NCBI GenBank assembly: GCA_035295745.1
Contig: DATGIL010000080.1
Coordinates: 77,274-141,273, forward strand
Source of the DNA: JAIQFL01 sp035295745
GTDB lineage: Bacteria; Acidobacteriota; Terriglobia; Bryobacterales; Bryobacteraceae
DNA length: 64,000 nt
Reading direction: 5' to 3'
Shown here: positions 41,926-49,984 of the stretch, one piece after another
How the letters are laid out: each line of letters begins with the position of its first letter
Numbering within the stretch: the first letter of the stretch is position 1
Made by a program: the position numbers and the translations under genes
Notes under the pieces: generated by a model
Databases searched by the model: none
What the model was told of the DNA's origin: nothing
Seen by the model: only the letters and a program-made list of their open reading frames with translations

Positions 41926-44417
41926 GGCCAGAAAATTACCTCGTTGGAGGAAAGCAGCGCTTGTGCGTATTGCGGCAGCGTGCTGCCGTTCAAATAGCTG
42001 ATCGCCAGATCGATCTCTTTGGCACTCGGGTCGCGCGCCAGGACCCGGCGATACAACGCCCGCACCGTTGCTTCCGGAGTGAAGGCGACACCCGGCTCCG
42101 ACCGCACCAGCTTCACCAGTGCCTCGGCCTGCGCCTGAATGAACGGGCTGTTCATGACGAACAGTTGCTGCAACGGCGTCGTGGTAAGCTCCCGCTCCGG
42201 ACTGGTCAGGTTTGCCGACGGAAAATCGTAGAGCTTCAGCAGGGTATTCAGATTCGAGCGGCTGATCCGCCCGTAGACCGTGCGGCGCGCATTGGTGTCC
42301 TGGTCGAGATCCGCGGAGACGCCGCCCGCGGTGCGATCGAGCGTGCCGGCGGCTTCCAGCAGAGAGTCGCGATATGCCTCCACGTCCAGACGCCGCGGAT
42401 TCATTCGCCACAGCAGATGGTTGGTGGCGTCGCCTTGAATTCCGTCCTCGCGTGGCTTGCTCGATTGGCGGTAAGTTGCCGAGAGCATGATCTCGCGATG
42501 CAGCCACTTCAGCGACCACCCGTTCGCCATGAAGCGGGCCGCCAAATCATCAAGCAGTTCGGGATGGGTCGGCTTCTCGCCCTGCGTGCCGAAATCGCTT
42601 TCCGTCGCCACCAGCGCTTTGCCGAAATGCCAGTCCCAGACGCGATTCACGATGACCCGGGCGGCCAGTGGGGCGGCGTCCCCGAAGATACGCTGCGCCA
42701 ACTCCAACCGTCCTGAGCCTTGATGGAAGGTGGGATCCTCCTTCGAGAGCACCGAGAGGAAATGGCGCGGCGCCAGATCACCCGGAGCCGCCACGTTGCC
42801 ATGCGGCAAAACGTGCAGATCGCGGGCTACGCCCGGCTTCGTGTCGAGCGTTGTCAGGTCCGGATCCGATCCGTCCACCCAAAGGCCTTCATCGAACACC
42901 GAATTGGTGAAAGGTTCGGTGGACCCGCCGGCGCGGCGGCGGGGAGCGGGCTGGGCGGGCGGCTTGGGTTCCACATTCGCTGCCGGAGCCGGCGGCTTGG
43001 GCTCCGGATTCACCGGAGCTGCCGGCTTGGGCCGCGGCACCATGCGCGAAAGATAGGCGTACATCTCCGGATGCTGGTCCTTCAACGATTCCATGCTCGC
43101 CAGAATCCGCTCGCACTCCGCCTTGTAGTTATCGGCCTTCTTGAAGGATTCCTCCGGCTTCGTCCCCGGCTCGCCCCTCATCAGGTTCGAGGCGTAATTC
43201 AGGAAGAACATGCGCTGGGCGGCATCCATGAATCGCTTTTCGGTCTCCGCATCGATCTCGTTCAGAGGCCGCGGCGCCTGCACGGTGGATGCGAAAACTC
43301 CCGCCAGTCCGTAATAATCCTTCGTCGGGATGGGATCGAATTTGTGATCGTGGCAGCGCGCGCAGGCCACCGTCAGCCCCAATATGCCCCGCGAAACCGC
43401 GTCCACCCGCTCGTCCCAGTCATCCGTAAATAGGGTCTCGATGACGTCTTTCGAAAGGCGCGCATCCTTGTGGTAAACGGGACCCGTGCCGAGATAGCCC
43501 AAGGCACGCAGATCCTGACGCGACACCCCCGGCATCTGGTCCGCGGCGAGTTGCAGCTTCACGAAGCGGTCATACGGCGTGTCGTGACTCACCGCCTCAA
43601 TCACCCAATCGCGATAGCGCCACGCGAATGGGTACGGCGGATTGGTGGCTTCGGAGGTGGGATTGTCTTCCGCGTAGCGGGCTACATCGAGCCAATAGCG
43701 GCCCCACCGCTCGCCGTATGCGGGCGATGCCAGCAGGTGATCGATCAGGCGTTCGTAAGCGTCGGAGGCTTTGTCCTGAACGAAAGCCTGCACCTCTTCG
43801 TATGTCGGCTTGAGACCCGTCAGGTCGAGGTATGCGCGCCGGATCAAAGTTCCGGGGTCGGCGGCGATGGAGGGCTTCAGATGAGAAGCTTCGAGCTTGG
43901 CCAGGACGAACCGGTCGATCTTGGTGCGAGACCACGAGGTGTCGTTCACCGCGGGGGCGGTCAGCTCACTGACGGGCTGAAAGGCCCACCACTTGCGTCC
44001 GGCCTCGACGCTCATCCCCTTGGGCGCTATGGGAGCCGGTCCCGCAGTGGCGGGAGCTTCTTCCCGCGGATCGGGCGCGCCGGCCTGAATCCACTGGGCG
44101 AACGCGGAAATCTCGCGATCCGTCAGTTTGCCGGTTGGAGGCATGCGCAACTCCGCGTCGGTGTAGCTGAGAGCGCTCAATAGACGGCTGGCTTTGGGGT
44201 CGCCAGGAGTCACGATGGCGCCGCCATTGCCGCCTTTGCGCAGACCCGCCTTGGTGTCGAGCACCAACCCGCCCATCGGGGATTTCAGTTTTGAGGAGTG
44301 GCAGCCGTAACACTTACCGGCTAAGACAGGACGAATCTCTTTCTCGAAAAACTCCGCGTTGACCGCCTGTCCGCTGAGCGGAGTGGCCGCCAGGAGTAAT
44401 GCCCAGAACTTTATCAT
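41922..44417 (-). CDS. PSD1-type cytochrome c protein (PSCyt1-DUF1549-DUF1553)
   Basis: An 831-residue exported protein. The signal peptide ends near residue 18. A C-type cytochrome motif C36-Y-G-C39-H40 sits in the N-terminal PSCyt1 domain (to about 120; the distal ligand may be the Met in ELRMPPTGKL). DUF1549 spans about 150-380 (SRTKIDRFVLAKLEASHLKP, RRAYLDLTGL, YGERWGRYWLDVARYAEDNP, CARCHDHKFDPI). A Pro-rich linker (about 460-500) leads to DUF1553 (about 545-800, RVIVNRVWDWHFGKALVATE, WRMNPRRLDVEAYRDSLLEA). The CARCHDHKFDP segment is a further metal or haem candidate. It is the first gene of the PSD1 - DUF1501 - TIGR03435 operon. Confidence 0.92.
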   Translation of the reverse strand: MIKFWALLLAATPLSGQAVNAEFFEKEIRPVLAGKCYGCHSSKLKSPMGGLVLDTKAGLRKGGNGGAIVTPGDPKASRLLSALSYTDAELRMPPTGKLTDREISAFAQWIQAGAPDPREEAPATAGPAPIAPKGMSVEAGRKWWAFQPVSELTAPAVNDTSWSRTKIDRFVLAKLEASHLKPSIAADPGTLIRRAYLDLTGLKPTYEEVQAFVQDKASDAYERLIDHLLASPAYGERWGRYWLDVARYAEDNPTSEATNPPYPFAWRYRDWVIEAVSHDTPYDRFVKLQLAADQMPGVSRQDLRALGYLGTGPVYHKDARLSKDVIETLFTDDWDERVDAVSRGILGLTVACARCHDHKFDPIPTKDYYGLAGVFASTVQAPRPLNEIDAETEKRFMDAAQRMFFLNYASNLMRGEPGTKPEESFKKADNYKAECERILASMESLKDQHPEMYAYLSRMVPRPKPAAPVNPEPKPPAPAANVEPKPPAQPAPRRRAGGSTEPFTNSVFDEGLWVDGSDPDLTTLDTKPGVARDLHVLPHGNVAAPGDLAPRHFLSVLSKEDPTFHQGSGRLELAQRIFGDAAPLAARVIVNRVWDWHFGKALVATESDFGTQGEKPTHPELLDDLAARFMANGWSLKWLHREIMLSATYRQSSKPREDGIQGDATNHLLWRMNPRRLDVEAYRDSLLEAAGTLDRTAGGVSADLDQDTNARRTVYGRISRSNLNTLLKLYDFPSANLTSPERELTTTPLQQLFVMNSPFIQAQAEALVKLVRSEPGVAFTPEATVRALYRRVLARDPSAKEIDLAISYLNGSTLPQYAQALLSSNEVIFWP

Positions 44418-44527
44418 TTCCCCTCAGCAGGCGCCAATTCCTCGAAGTGAAGAAAAGAGATGCCTTGGTCGCGATTTTAACACTTGCAGAGGGCGTTCTG
44501 CGTCGGGACGAGGTGCTCTCCCCCACC

Positions 44528-44758
44528 TTAAGAGGTGGGTTTTCCCTGTTCCCGGCGACGGCGGTCCCAATAGTTTTTCATTCTCGCGGAGACCGCTTCG
44601 CGCTCCGTGGGACTCATCGATTTTCGGCCGCGTTTCGCTCCTCGTGGCTTGGGTGTTTCCGGCTTTCCGATTCCCAGCAACGCTTCAAGGGACGCGATTA
44701 CACGTTCGAGTCGCTCTTTTTCAGCGTACAAATCCTGGATTGTCTCGTACAGATCCAT
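44528..44758 (-). CDS. small coiled-coil basic protein, putative DNA-binding
   Basis: A 76-residue protein. Residues 1-30 form a coiled coil (MDLYETIQDLYAEKERLERV), residues 35-48 are a basic linker with RGAKRGRK, and residues 48-72 carry a Ser-Pro-Thr-Glu-Arg helix (MSPTEREAVSARMKNYWDRR) like the short DNA-binding helices of NUMOD3-type modules. The same layout starts the protein at 45123. The stop codon lies in a hairpin (CCCACCT-TAAG-AGGTGGG at 44522-44539). Nucleoid or DNA binding is an inference. Confidence 0.6.
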   Translation of the reverse strand: MDLYETIQDLYAEKERLERVIASLEALLGIGKPETPKPRGAKRGRKSMSPTEREAVSARMKNYWDRRRREQGKPTS

Positions 44759-45122
44759 CGCATTTAAACCGGAGATCCCCTGGGACCGACAGTCGCGTAC
44801 TTGGGCGAGAGTTGCTAAGGAGGGCTGGGAATTTGTTACAGCACACCAAGACTCCGCAACCGACCAGGGGGTCGCACTCCAAGGATTTAGACTAACATTG
44901 ATGCGTAAATGTGAACAATCTATTAATCGCTATCCCTTGATGAAACTTCATTCGTTCTAACGGTATAGGGGAAACCCTGAAGCTTTCTGAGCCAATTTCG
45001 GTACTCCGCTTAACTGAAATGTACGAAACTTTACGCTATTGCAGACCTTGGATCCGTGCCGCAGGCAGCATTTTTTGGCACTATTTTCCCCCCTTTTGCG
45101 CGTATATAAGCGCGGGGGCAGA
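44759..45122. other. intergenic region between divergent small genes
   Basis: This is the 364-base region from which the two related small genes are read in opposite directions. It is more AT-rich than the surroundings from about 44890 to 45040. Just before the right-hand gene, GCGC-GTATATAA-GCGC (around 45100-45112) is an inverted repeat around an A/T core that could be a promoter or binding site. I found no RNA gene. Confidence 0.4.
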
Positions 45123-45296
45123 ATGGACCTAAACAAGGTACTCACCCAATTGATCATGGAGCGCGATTTAATCGACAAAGCCATCGCGCACCTGGAACGA
45201 TTATCAACGGGCCGGCATGACCTCCCCGGCCGGGCTCGACGCAGAGCCCATGCAGAGAAGCCGCAAGAAAAAACTCATACCGTTGGTCTAGACTGA
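45123..45296 (+). CDS. short paralogue of the small coiled-coil protein
   Basis: A 57-residue protein beginning MDLNKVLTQLIMERDLIDKA, which parallels the start of the minus-strand protein at 44758 (MDLYETIQDLYAEKERLERV) position for position. A short basic segment follows (GRARRRAHAEKPQEK) but the Ser-Pro-Glu-Arg helix of its neighbour is missing, so it is truncated or divergent. GGGGG lies 6 bp before the ATG. A longer frame from 45039 exists but lacks a ribosome site. Confidence 0.55.
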   Translation: MDLNKVLTQLIMERDLIDKAIAHLERLSTGRHDLPGRARRRAHAEKPQEKTHTVGLD

Positions 45297-45321
45297 CGCG
45301 TCCGGGGAGGGCACGCCGTCG

Positions 45322-45645
45322 ATGAAATCGTCCTTGCAAAGGGAAATATCCATGGCGGCTCGCCGGCTTCTGGTGGCTGTGCGCAACGGACGCAAACTGG
45401 CCAATCAGCAATCCAATTTACTGCACGAAGACTCAAATTCAACGGCCGAGGACTGCCAAGCCTTGATCGCAGGCCGAACCGCGGAGTACGCCGCGGCCCT
45501 GAAACGCTATCGCGTCTCTCTCGAGAGTCTGATACCACCGAAGCCCGCTACCGACGGGTCCAGGAAACGGCGCTACGCCGCGCCAGCAGCACCGGTTCGA
45601 AGCAAAACCGGGGTTTCCGCGCTTCCCCGAAAGCACCGTCGGTAA
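45322..45645 (+). CDS. possible small basic helical protein
   Basis: A 107-residue frame, 25 bp after the short coiled-coil gene and on the same strand. It is helical in its middle (about 30-70, HEDSNSTAEDCQALIAGRTA then EYAAALKRYRVSLESL) and has a basic tail (KRRYAAPAAPVRSKTG). No recognised domain and no clear ribosome site; it could be a real member of the small-gene cluster or a chance frame. Confidence 0.35.
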   Translation: MKSSLQREISMAARRLLVAVRNGRKLANQQSNLLHEDSNSTAEDCQALIAGRTAEYAAALKRYRVSLESLIPPKPATDGSRKRRYAAPAAPVRSKTGVSALPRKHRR

Positions 45646-45667
45646 CAACGCAGCCCGGGATCGCCGC

Positions 45668-46477
45668 TCAAGGCAAATCGGAAAAGTCGTGATACGTGTG
45701 CGTGATCCCGGTTGCCGACACGGCCACCATGCGAAGGCCGGACTTTCCTCCATCGAGCGGCATGCCCACGGGTCCGGTGGTTACCATTTCGAGATCGCCA
45801 TCCAGGCCCCACGCATTGCGGTGGTAATGGCCGGCGAAAACCTGTCGAACGCCGTACGCGTGGAGCAGCTCCAAATACCGGTGCCGGGTTGCCGCCGGAA
45901 TGTTGAAGTACTGGTCTTCTTCGTTGGCGTCCGCCAGAAAGAAGGGAATGTGCTGGAAGACTATCAGATGCCTGACACCTTCCTGTCGAGCCTTGGCCAA
46001 TTCGCTTTCCAGCCACCGCTCCATTTTGGCGGCTTCTTCGGGCACCTTTTCAGGCGCCTTCTCGAGATTCGAATTCAGCACGAAACCCGCGATGTCACCA
46101 ATTCGAAACGTGTAGTAGTCCGCGCCGAATCGCTTGCGATACGCATCCAGCGATTTTGACGTGGGCTCGTTTTCGACATCGTGATTGCCGGGCACATTGA
46201 AGAGCTTGATCTTGGGATCCAGTTTGGCGGCGATGCGATGATATTCCGCGGCCTGATCGGCGTTGCCGGCCTGGTTGATCAGATCGCCGGTTACCACTAC
46301 GAACGCAGGCTTCAGGCGATTGGCCGCCGCCACTGCGAATTCGAAGTTGGCAGTTTCGTGCTCGAAGCCCTGGTTTTTGCTGTACATCCCGAACTGGGGG
46401 TCGGACATCTGAATGAAGGTCTGGCCCGCGAGTCCGCCCGCGCATGCCAGCGCTAATACAATTCCGCGAAGAGTCAT
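45668..46477 (-). CDS. secreted calcineurin-like metallophosphoesterase
   Basis: A 269-residue protein with a signal peptide (to about residue 18). All metal-site motifs are present: QMSDPQFG (D-x-Q instead of D-x-H, as in CPPED1-like enzymes), VVTGDLIN, VPGNHDVEN, VFQHIPFF and VFAGHYHRNAW. It should hydrolyse a phosphomonoester or phosphodiester in the periplasm; substrate unknown. Its ATG overlaps the stop of the DinB gene (46477-46474), so the two are translationally coupled. Confidence 0.92.
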   Translation of the reverse strand: MTLRGIVLALACAGGLAGQTFIQMSDPQFGMYSKNQGFEHETANFEFAVAAANRLKPAFVVVTGDLINQAGNADQAAEYHRIAAKLDPKIKLFNVPGNHDVENEPTSKSLDAYRKRFGADYYTFRIGDIAGFVLNSNLEKAPEKVPEEAAKMERWLESELAKARQEGVRHLIVFQHIPFFLADANEEDQYFNIPAATRHRYLELLHAYGVRQVFAGHYHRNAWGLDGDLEMVTTGPVGMPLDGGKSGLRMVAVSATGITHTYHDFSDLP

Positions 46478-46989
46478 GGTGTAAGCCGGTAGGATTCTCC
46501 CAGCGGGCCTGCGCCCGCCAGGTACACGCGAGCCCGCACCAGCTCAGCGATCTGCCGGATGTGGCCCAGATCGTGTAGCGCCCATTCGTGCAGCATCTGG
46601 TTGAGCGTGATTTCGCCAGCCTCCCGATGGTGCGCCACGCGCTCGCCGGCCTCCGTGGGCAGGCTCCGCAGGTACTCGACATTGGTCTCGCGCTGCTCCT
46701 CGAAATGATCGAACGCATCCTCGGGCTCGGCATTGCGATAGAGGTCGAGATACATCTGCGCGTCATCAGGTTCGAATTCCGGCCGCTCCTCCGACATGAA
46801 GAGATCCAGGCGCGCCCGATAGCAGTGCCCCTCGCTGTGCGAGAGGTGGGCCAGTACCTCGGCGATCGAAAAACGGTCCGCCGCGGGCCTCCAGCGCGCG
46901 TCTTCCTCCGATACCTCACTCATCAGACCCCGCAGAATCTCGGGCGTGGCCTCCAGCAGATCGATGCAGGCCAATCCGTTGTCGGGCAT
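46474..46989 (-). CDS. DinB-family metal-binding protein
   Basis: A 171-residue four-helix-bundle protein. The three His ligands of the DinB/YfiT fold are seen in EVLAHLSHSEGHCYRARLDL and in HEWALHDLGHIRQIAELVRA. Family members include thiol transferases and mycothiol or bacillithiol enzymes; many have no known substrate. It is the first gene of a two-gene unit with the phosphoesterase, divergent from the Nramp-like gene. Confidence 0.88.
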   Translation of the reverse strand: MPDNGLACIDLLEATPEILRGLMSEVSEEDARWRPAADRFSIAEVLAHLSHSEGHCYRARLDLFMSEERPEFEPDDAQMYLDLYRNAEPEDAFDHFEEQRETNVEYLRSLPTEAGERVAHHREAGEITLNQMLHEWALHDLGHIRQIAELVRARVYLAGAGPLGESYRLTP

Positions 46990-47063
46990 GAACCGATTAT
47001 CCTACGCCACTCCCATCCAATGTCAGAACAGTTCGGACCATCACGTGCTGTGCAGTAGAAGGC

Positions 47064-48332
47064 GTGCAGGTTGCCGAGCAAAAGCCCGTTAGCCGGATCG
47101 AAAGGTTCTTCTCGAACCTGGGCCCCGGCCTCATTACCGGTTGCGCCGACGACGACCCATCCGGAATCTCCACCTATTCCGTGGCCGGCGCCGCCGCAGG
47201 TTACGGCCTGCTCTGGACCGCCCTGCTCTCTCTGCCGCTCATGGCCGCCGTCCAGATGATGTCGGGCCGACTCGGCATGGTCACTGGCCGCGGCCTGGCG
47301 GGAGTGATTCGCCGGCACTATCCCACCTGGATCCTATGGGGCGCCTGCAGCCTGCTGATTGTCGCTAACGTCATCAATATCGGCGCCGACCTCGGAGGCA
47401 TGGGAGCAGCCGCCCAAATGGTCACCGGGGTCCCTTCTCTCTTCTGGACGCCATTCTTCACCGTGGTGATCGTGTGTTTTATGTTCTGGTCGTCGTACCG
47501 CCAGATCGCCCGCGTCTTCAAGTGGATCACCCTGGTGCTGCTGGCCTATGTCGGCACGGCATTCTTCGCGCACGTCGATTGGCGCGCGGCGATGTGGGCC
47601 ACGCTTCGTCCGCAAATTTCCTGGTCGCGCGACTCCATCGCTCTGGTACTCGCTATCCTCGGCACCACCATCTCGCCCTACCTGTTCTTCTGGCAGGCGT
47701 CCCAGGAAGTAGAAGAGGAACGCGCTGAGGGGCGGACTGCCGCGCAGCGTAAAGGCGCCACGGATGAAGAGCTGCGCCGCCTCCGCCTCGACGTGATCAC
47801 GGGCATGTCCGTCTCCAACTTCATCATGTACTTCATCATTCTCACCACCGCGGCGACCCTCCACGCGCACGGCAAGACGCAAATTCAGACTGCACGTGAA
47901 GCCGCCGACGCTCTCCTGCCGCTTGCGGGCCCGGCTGCGTACTGGCTCTTCACCCTGGGTCTCATTGGCACCGGCATGCTGGGTGTTCCAGTCCTCGCCG
48001 GATCTTCTGCTTATGCTCTGGCGGAGGCCGCTTCCTGGCGCGGATCGCTCGAGCGGCCCCCGCACGGCGCCCGAAAATTTTACGCCGTGCTCGCCGCCGC
48101 CATGGCGCTCGGCCTGGGGATCAACTACGCCGGATTCGATGCGGTGAAGATGCTCTTCTGGTCGGCTGTCGTGAATGGGGCGTTGGCCCCGCCTCTTATC
48201 CTGTTGATCCTGCTCTTGACCAATAATCCGCACGTGATGGGCGCCCACGTCAATCCGCCCGTCTTGCGGGTCCTCGGGTGGATTACCTTCGTGCTGATGA
48301 GTGCGGCGACGGTCGGAATGCTGTGGACGTGA
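47064..48332 (+). CDS. Nramp-related divalent metal transporter, atypical metal site
   Basis: A 422-residue protein with eleven or so membrane helices, of the Nramp (SLC11) fold. Helix 1 carries GPGLITGCADDDPSGISTYS where classical Nramp has DPGN. Helix 6 carries LGTTISPYLFFWQASQEVEE where classical Nramp has the metal-binding MPH. The Asp is kept but the soft-metal Met is gone, so Mn2+/Fe2+ may not be the substrate; Nramp-related Mg2+ transporters also lack this Met. A loop rich in Glu and Arg (EEERAEGRTAAQRKGATDEE) follows helix 6. The start is a GTG at 47064 with AGAAGG near. Confidence 0.87.
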   Translation: MQVAEQKPVSRIERFFSNLGPGLITGCADDDPSGISTYSVAGAAAGYGLLWTALLSLPLMAAVQMMSGRLGMVTGRGLAGVIRRHYPTWILWGACSLLIVANVINIGADLGGMGAAAQMVTGVPSLFWTPFFTVVIVCFMFWSSYRQIARVFKWITLVLLAYVGTAFFAHVDWRAAMWATLRPQISWSRDSIALVLAILGTTISPYLFFWQASQEVEEERAEGRTAAQRKGATDEELRRLRLDVITGMSVSNFIMYFIILTTAATLHAHGKTQIQTAREAADALLPLAGPAAYWLFTLGLIGTGMLGVPVLAGSSAYALAEAASWRGSLERPPHGARKFYAVLAAAMALGLGINYAGFDAVKMLFWSAVVNGALAPPLILLILLLTNNPHVMGAHVNPPVLRVLGWITFVLMSAATVGMLWT

Positions 48333-48356
48333 GAAGATCGCTGCCGTACCTGTAGG

Positions 48357-49124
48357 TTATCGGGCGGCTTGTGTCAGGACGTGCTTTCGCTGGAGCAGTG
48401 TCTTAAAGACGTCCAGATTGGGGATGTCGTGCGCCTTCACGACGCACCACGGCAGCAGCCCCGATCCCCCGGAAACCTCGAACTGCACGCAGCGCGTGTA
48501 GGCGTTGTATAGGAAATCCACTTTGCCGGTCTCGCTCCAGGCCAGGCGCTTGTCTTTGTATTGCAGGGTGCTGTGATTGAGCCGCAACGGCCCGAAGTTC
48601 AGCGTCTCGCCGCGGTCGAGGGCCTCCACCGCCACCGGCAGCATGCGCTCGAGCATTGTCTGCTGCACCGCCTGCCCGAGTGCTTTGCCATCCTTGACTG
48701 TCATGTCGATTACCATCTGGCGGCCATCTTTGGCAACGAGGCGATGTTTCCCGGCGATGGGATTGATGAACACGTAGAGTTCAGCGGCATCGCTCCAGCG
48801 AATCACCTCGGGAGTCCCCGCGCCAACTTTCGCCAGGCCCTCCGGAAACAGGAGTAACGTGTAACTCTGCTTGAGTGCTCCAATGCAGAAACAGACCAGG
48901 GAAAGCAATCCGGGCACGGCCGTCAGGATCACGAGAACGATCTGCGGTGGCGGATTGTCTGGCGGATTGACGATTCCCACCACGCACAGGGCCGACAAGG
49001 CCGCCAGCACCGCCGCAATCGCGAAGTAACCCGCTCTTCCGGCTCCTGGCTTCGGCGGATGTACCCGCAGAGGTTCTCCCAGGTTGTGTAACGCTTCGGG
49101 AACTTGGAAATCAACGGCCATCAC
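48357..49124 (-). CDS. membrane protein with PH-like/DUF6585-like domain
   Basis: A 255-residue protein. Two membrane helices lie at about 33-52 (YFAIAAVLAALSALCVVGIV) and 60-83 (IVLVILTAVPGLLSLVCFCI). A soluble domain follows from about 85, beta-rich with the pattern YTLLLFPEGLAKVGAGTPEV, IRWSDAAELYVF, ..., LNFGPLRLNHSTLQYKDKRL, ending in a region that could be a second copy of the fold. It resembles the DUF6585 family as far as I recall it; function unknown. It is monocistronic, converging with the Nramp-like gene 24 bp away. Confidence 0.6.
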   Translation of the reverse strand: MMAVDFQVPEALHNLGEPLRVHPPKPGAGRAGYFAIAAVLAALSALCVVGIVNPPDNPPPQIVLVILTAVPGLLSLVCFCIGALKQSYTLLLFPEGLAKVGAGTPEVIRWSDAAELYVFINPIAGKHRLVAKDGRQMVIDMTVKDGKALGQAVQQTMLERMLPVAVEALDRGETLNFGPLRLNHSTLQYKDKRLAWSETGKVDFLYNAYTRCVQFEVSGGSGLLPWCVVKAHDIPNLDVFKTLLQRKHVLTQAAR

Positions 49125-49228
49125 TCACCTCGTACGGATTAGCTTGATCTAGCACGCACCCAGTTCCGAAATCTGCGTTCTCAAAGGTTAAGTGGTAAGA
49201 TTCAGAGAGGTTTGGGCCCCAAGTATAA

Positions 49229-49984
49229 ATGTCATTCACCAGGTGTTCTGTCGTCCTTCTCGTCTTCTCTTTAACTTTTCCCGCAATTGGCTGGTCCGGG
49301 TCAGCGCCAACTGTCAGCACGATCGTGATCGGTTTTGTGGGCGGATTCGTGGCCCACGGCAACGCCGCCCACTACGAAGTGCAACTCGCGAACCGGCTCC
49401 GGCAGCAATATCCTCAGGGTCTCGCAGTGCGGACGTTCGCGAACCATCGCGGATCGGAAGCGCGTCAGGAAATTCTGCGCCTGCTCGATACCGATCGCGA
49501 TGGTAGCCTTTCGTCAGAAGAGAAGCGGAGCGCGCGGATCGCCATCTATGGGCACAGTTGGGGCGCATCGCAAACCATCACCCTGGCGAAATCTTTGGCT
49601 CGCGATGGCATCCCGGTCTTGCTTACGGTGCAGGTGGATAGCGTCCAGAAACTGGGGCAGGACGACCAGTGGATTCCCCGCAATGTCCGCCAGGCGGCCA
49701 ATTTCTATCAGACGGACGGGTGGCTCCACGGACGTTCGCGAATCCGCGCTGTGGACGACTCACGCACGCAAATCGTCGGCAACTTTCAATTCCAGTACAA
49801 GAGCGAGCCGGTGAGTTGCGAGGGCTACCCCTGGTACGCGCGCATGTTCATGAAGCCGCACATCGAGATCGAGTCCGATCCGGCTGTCTGGATGCGAGTG
49901 GAATCGCTAATCCGCTCACAACTCGAGCCCGGCGATAAGCCGCCCACGGCCGCAAGCGAGATGCCCCGGAAATCGTCTCAATGA
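49229..49984 (+). CDS. secreted alpha/beta-hydrolase-like protein with EF-hand loop
   Basis: A 251-residue protein with a signal peptide (to about residue 23). It has a nucleophile elbow G-H-S-W-G in AIYGHSWGASQTITLAKSLA, with the strand before it, and an oxyanion-side FVGGFVAHGNAAHYEVQL. Between strand and elbow lies a canonical calcium-binding loop DTDRDGSLSSEE (about residues 91-102), an EF-hand. A second half with an acid and His candidate (HGRSRIRAVDD, MFMKPHIEIESD) follows. It probably hydrolyses an ester or lipid and may need calcium. Its 3' end overlaps the convergent gene by 7 bp. Confidence 0.75.
   Translation: MSFTRCSVVLLVFSLTFPAIGWSGSAPTVSTIVIGFVGGFVAHGNAAHYEVQLANRLRQQYPQGLAVRTFANHRGSEARQEILRLLDTDRDGSLSSEEKRSARIAIYGHSWGASQTITLAKSLARDGIPVLLTVQVDSVQKLGQDDQWIPRNVRQAANFYQTDGWLHGRSRIRAVDDSRTQIVGNFQFQYKSEPVSCEGYPWYARMFMKPHIEIESDPAVWMRVESLIRSQLEPGDKPPTAASEMPRKSSQ

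Noticed and set aside
41926..42519. 198-codon upstream extension of the DUF1501 protein
   Set aside because: It lies inside the PSD1 coding region in another frame; the ATG at 41925 directly before the Tat-like signal and overlapping the PSD1 stop is the natural start.
44522..44543. Rho-independent terminator on the plus strand (CCCACCT-TAAG-AGGTGGG-TTTT)
   Set aside because: There is no plus-strand gene upstream that it could end, and on the minus strand the hairpin holds the stop codon and lacks a T run.
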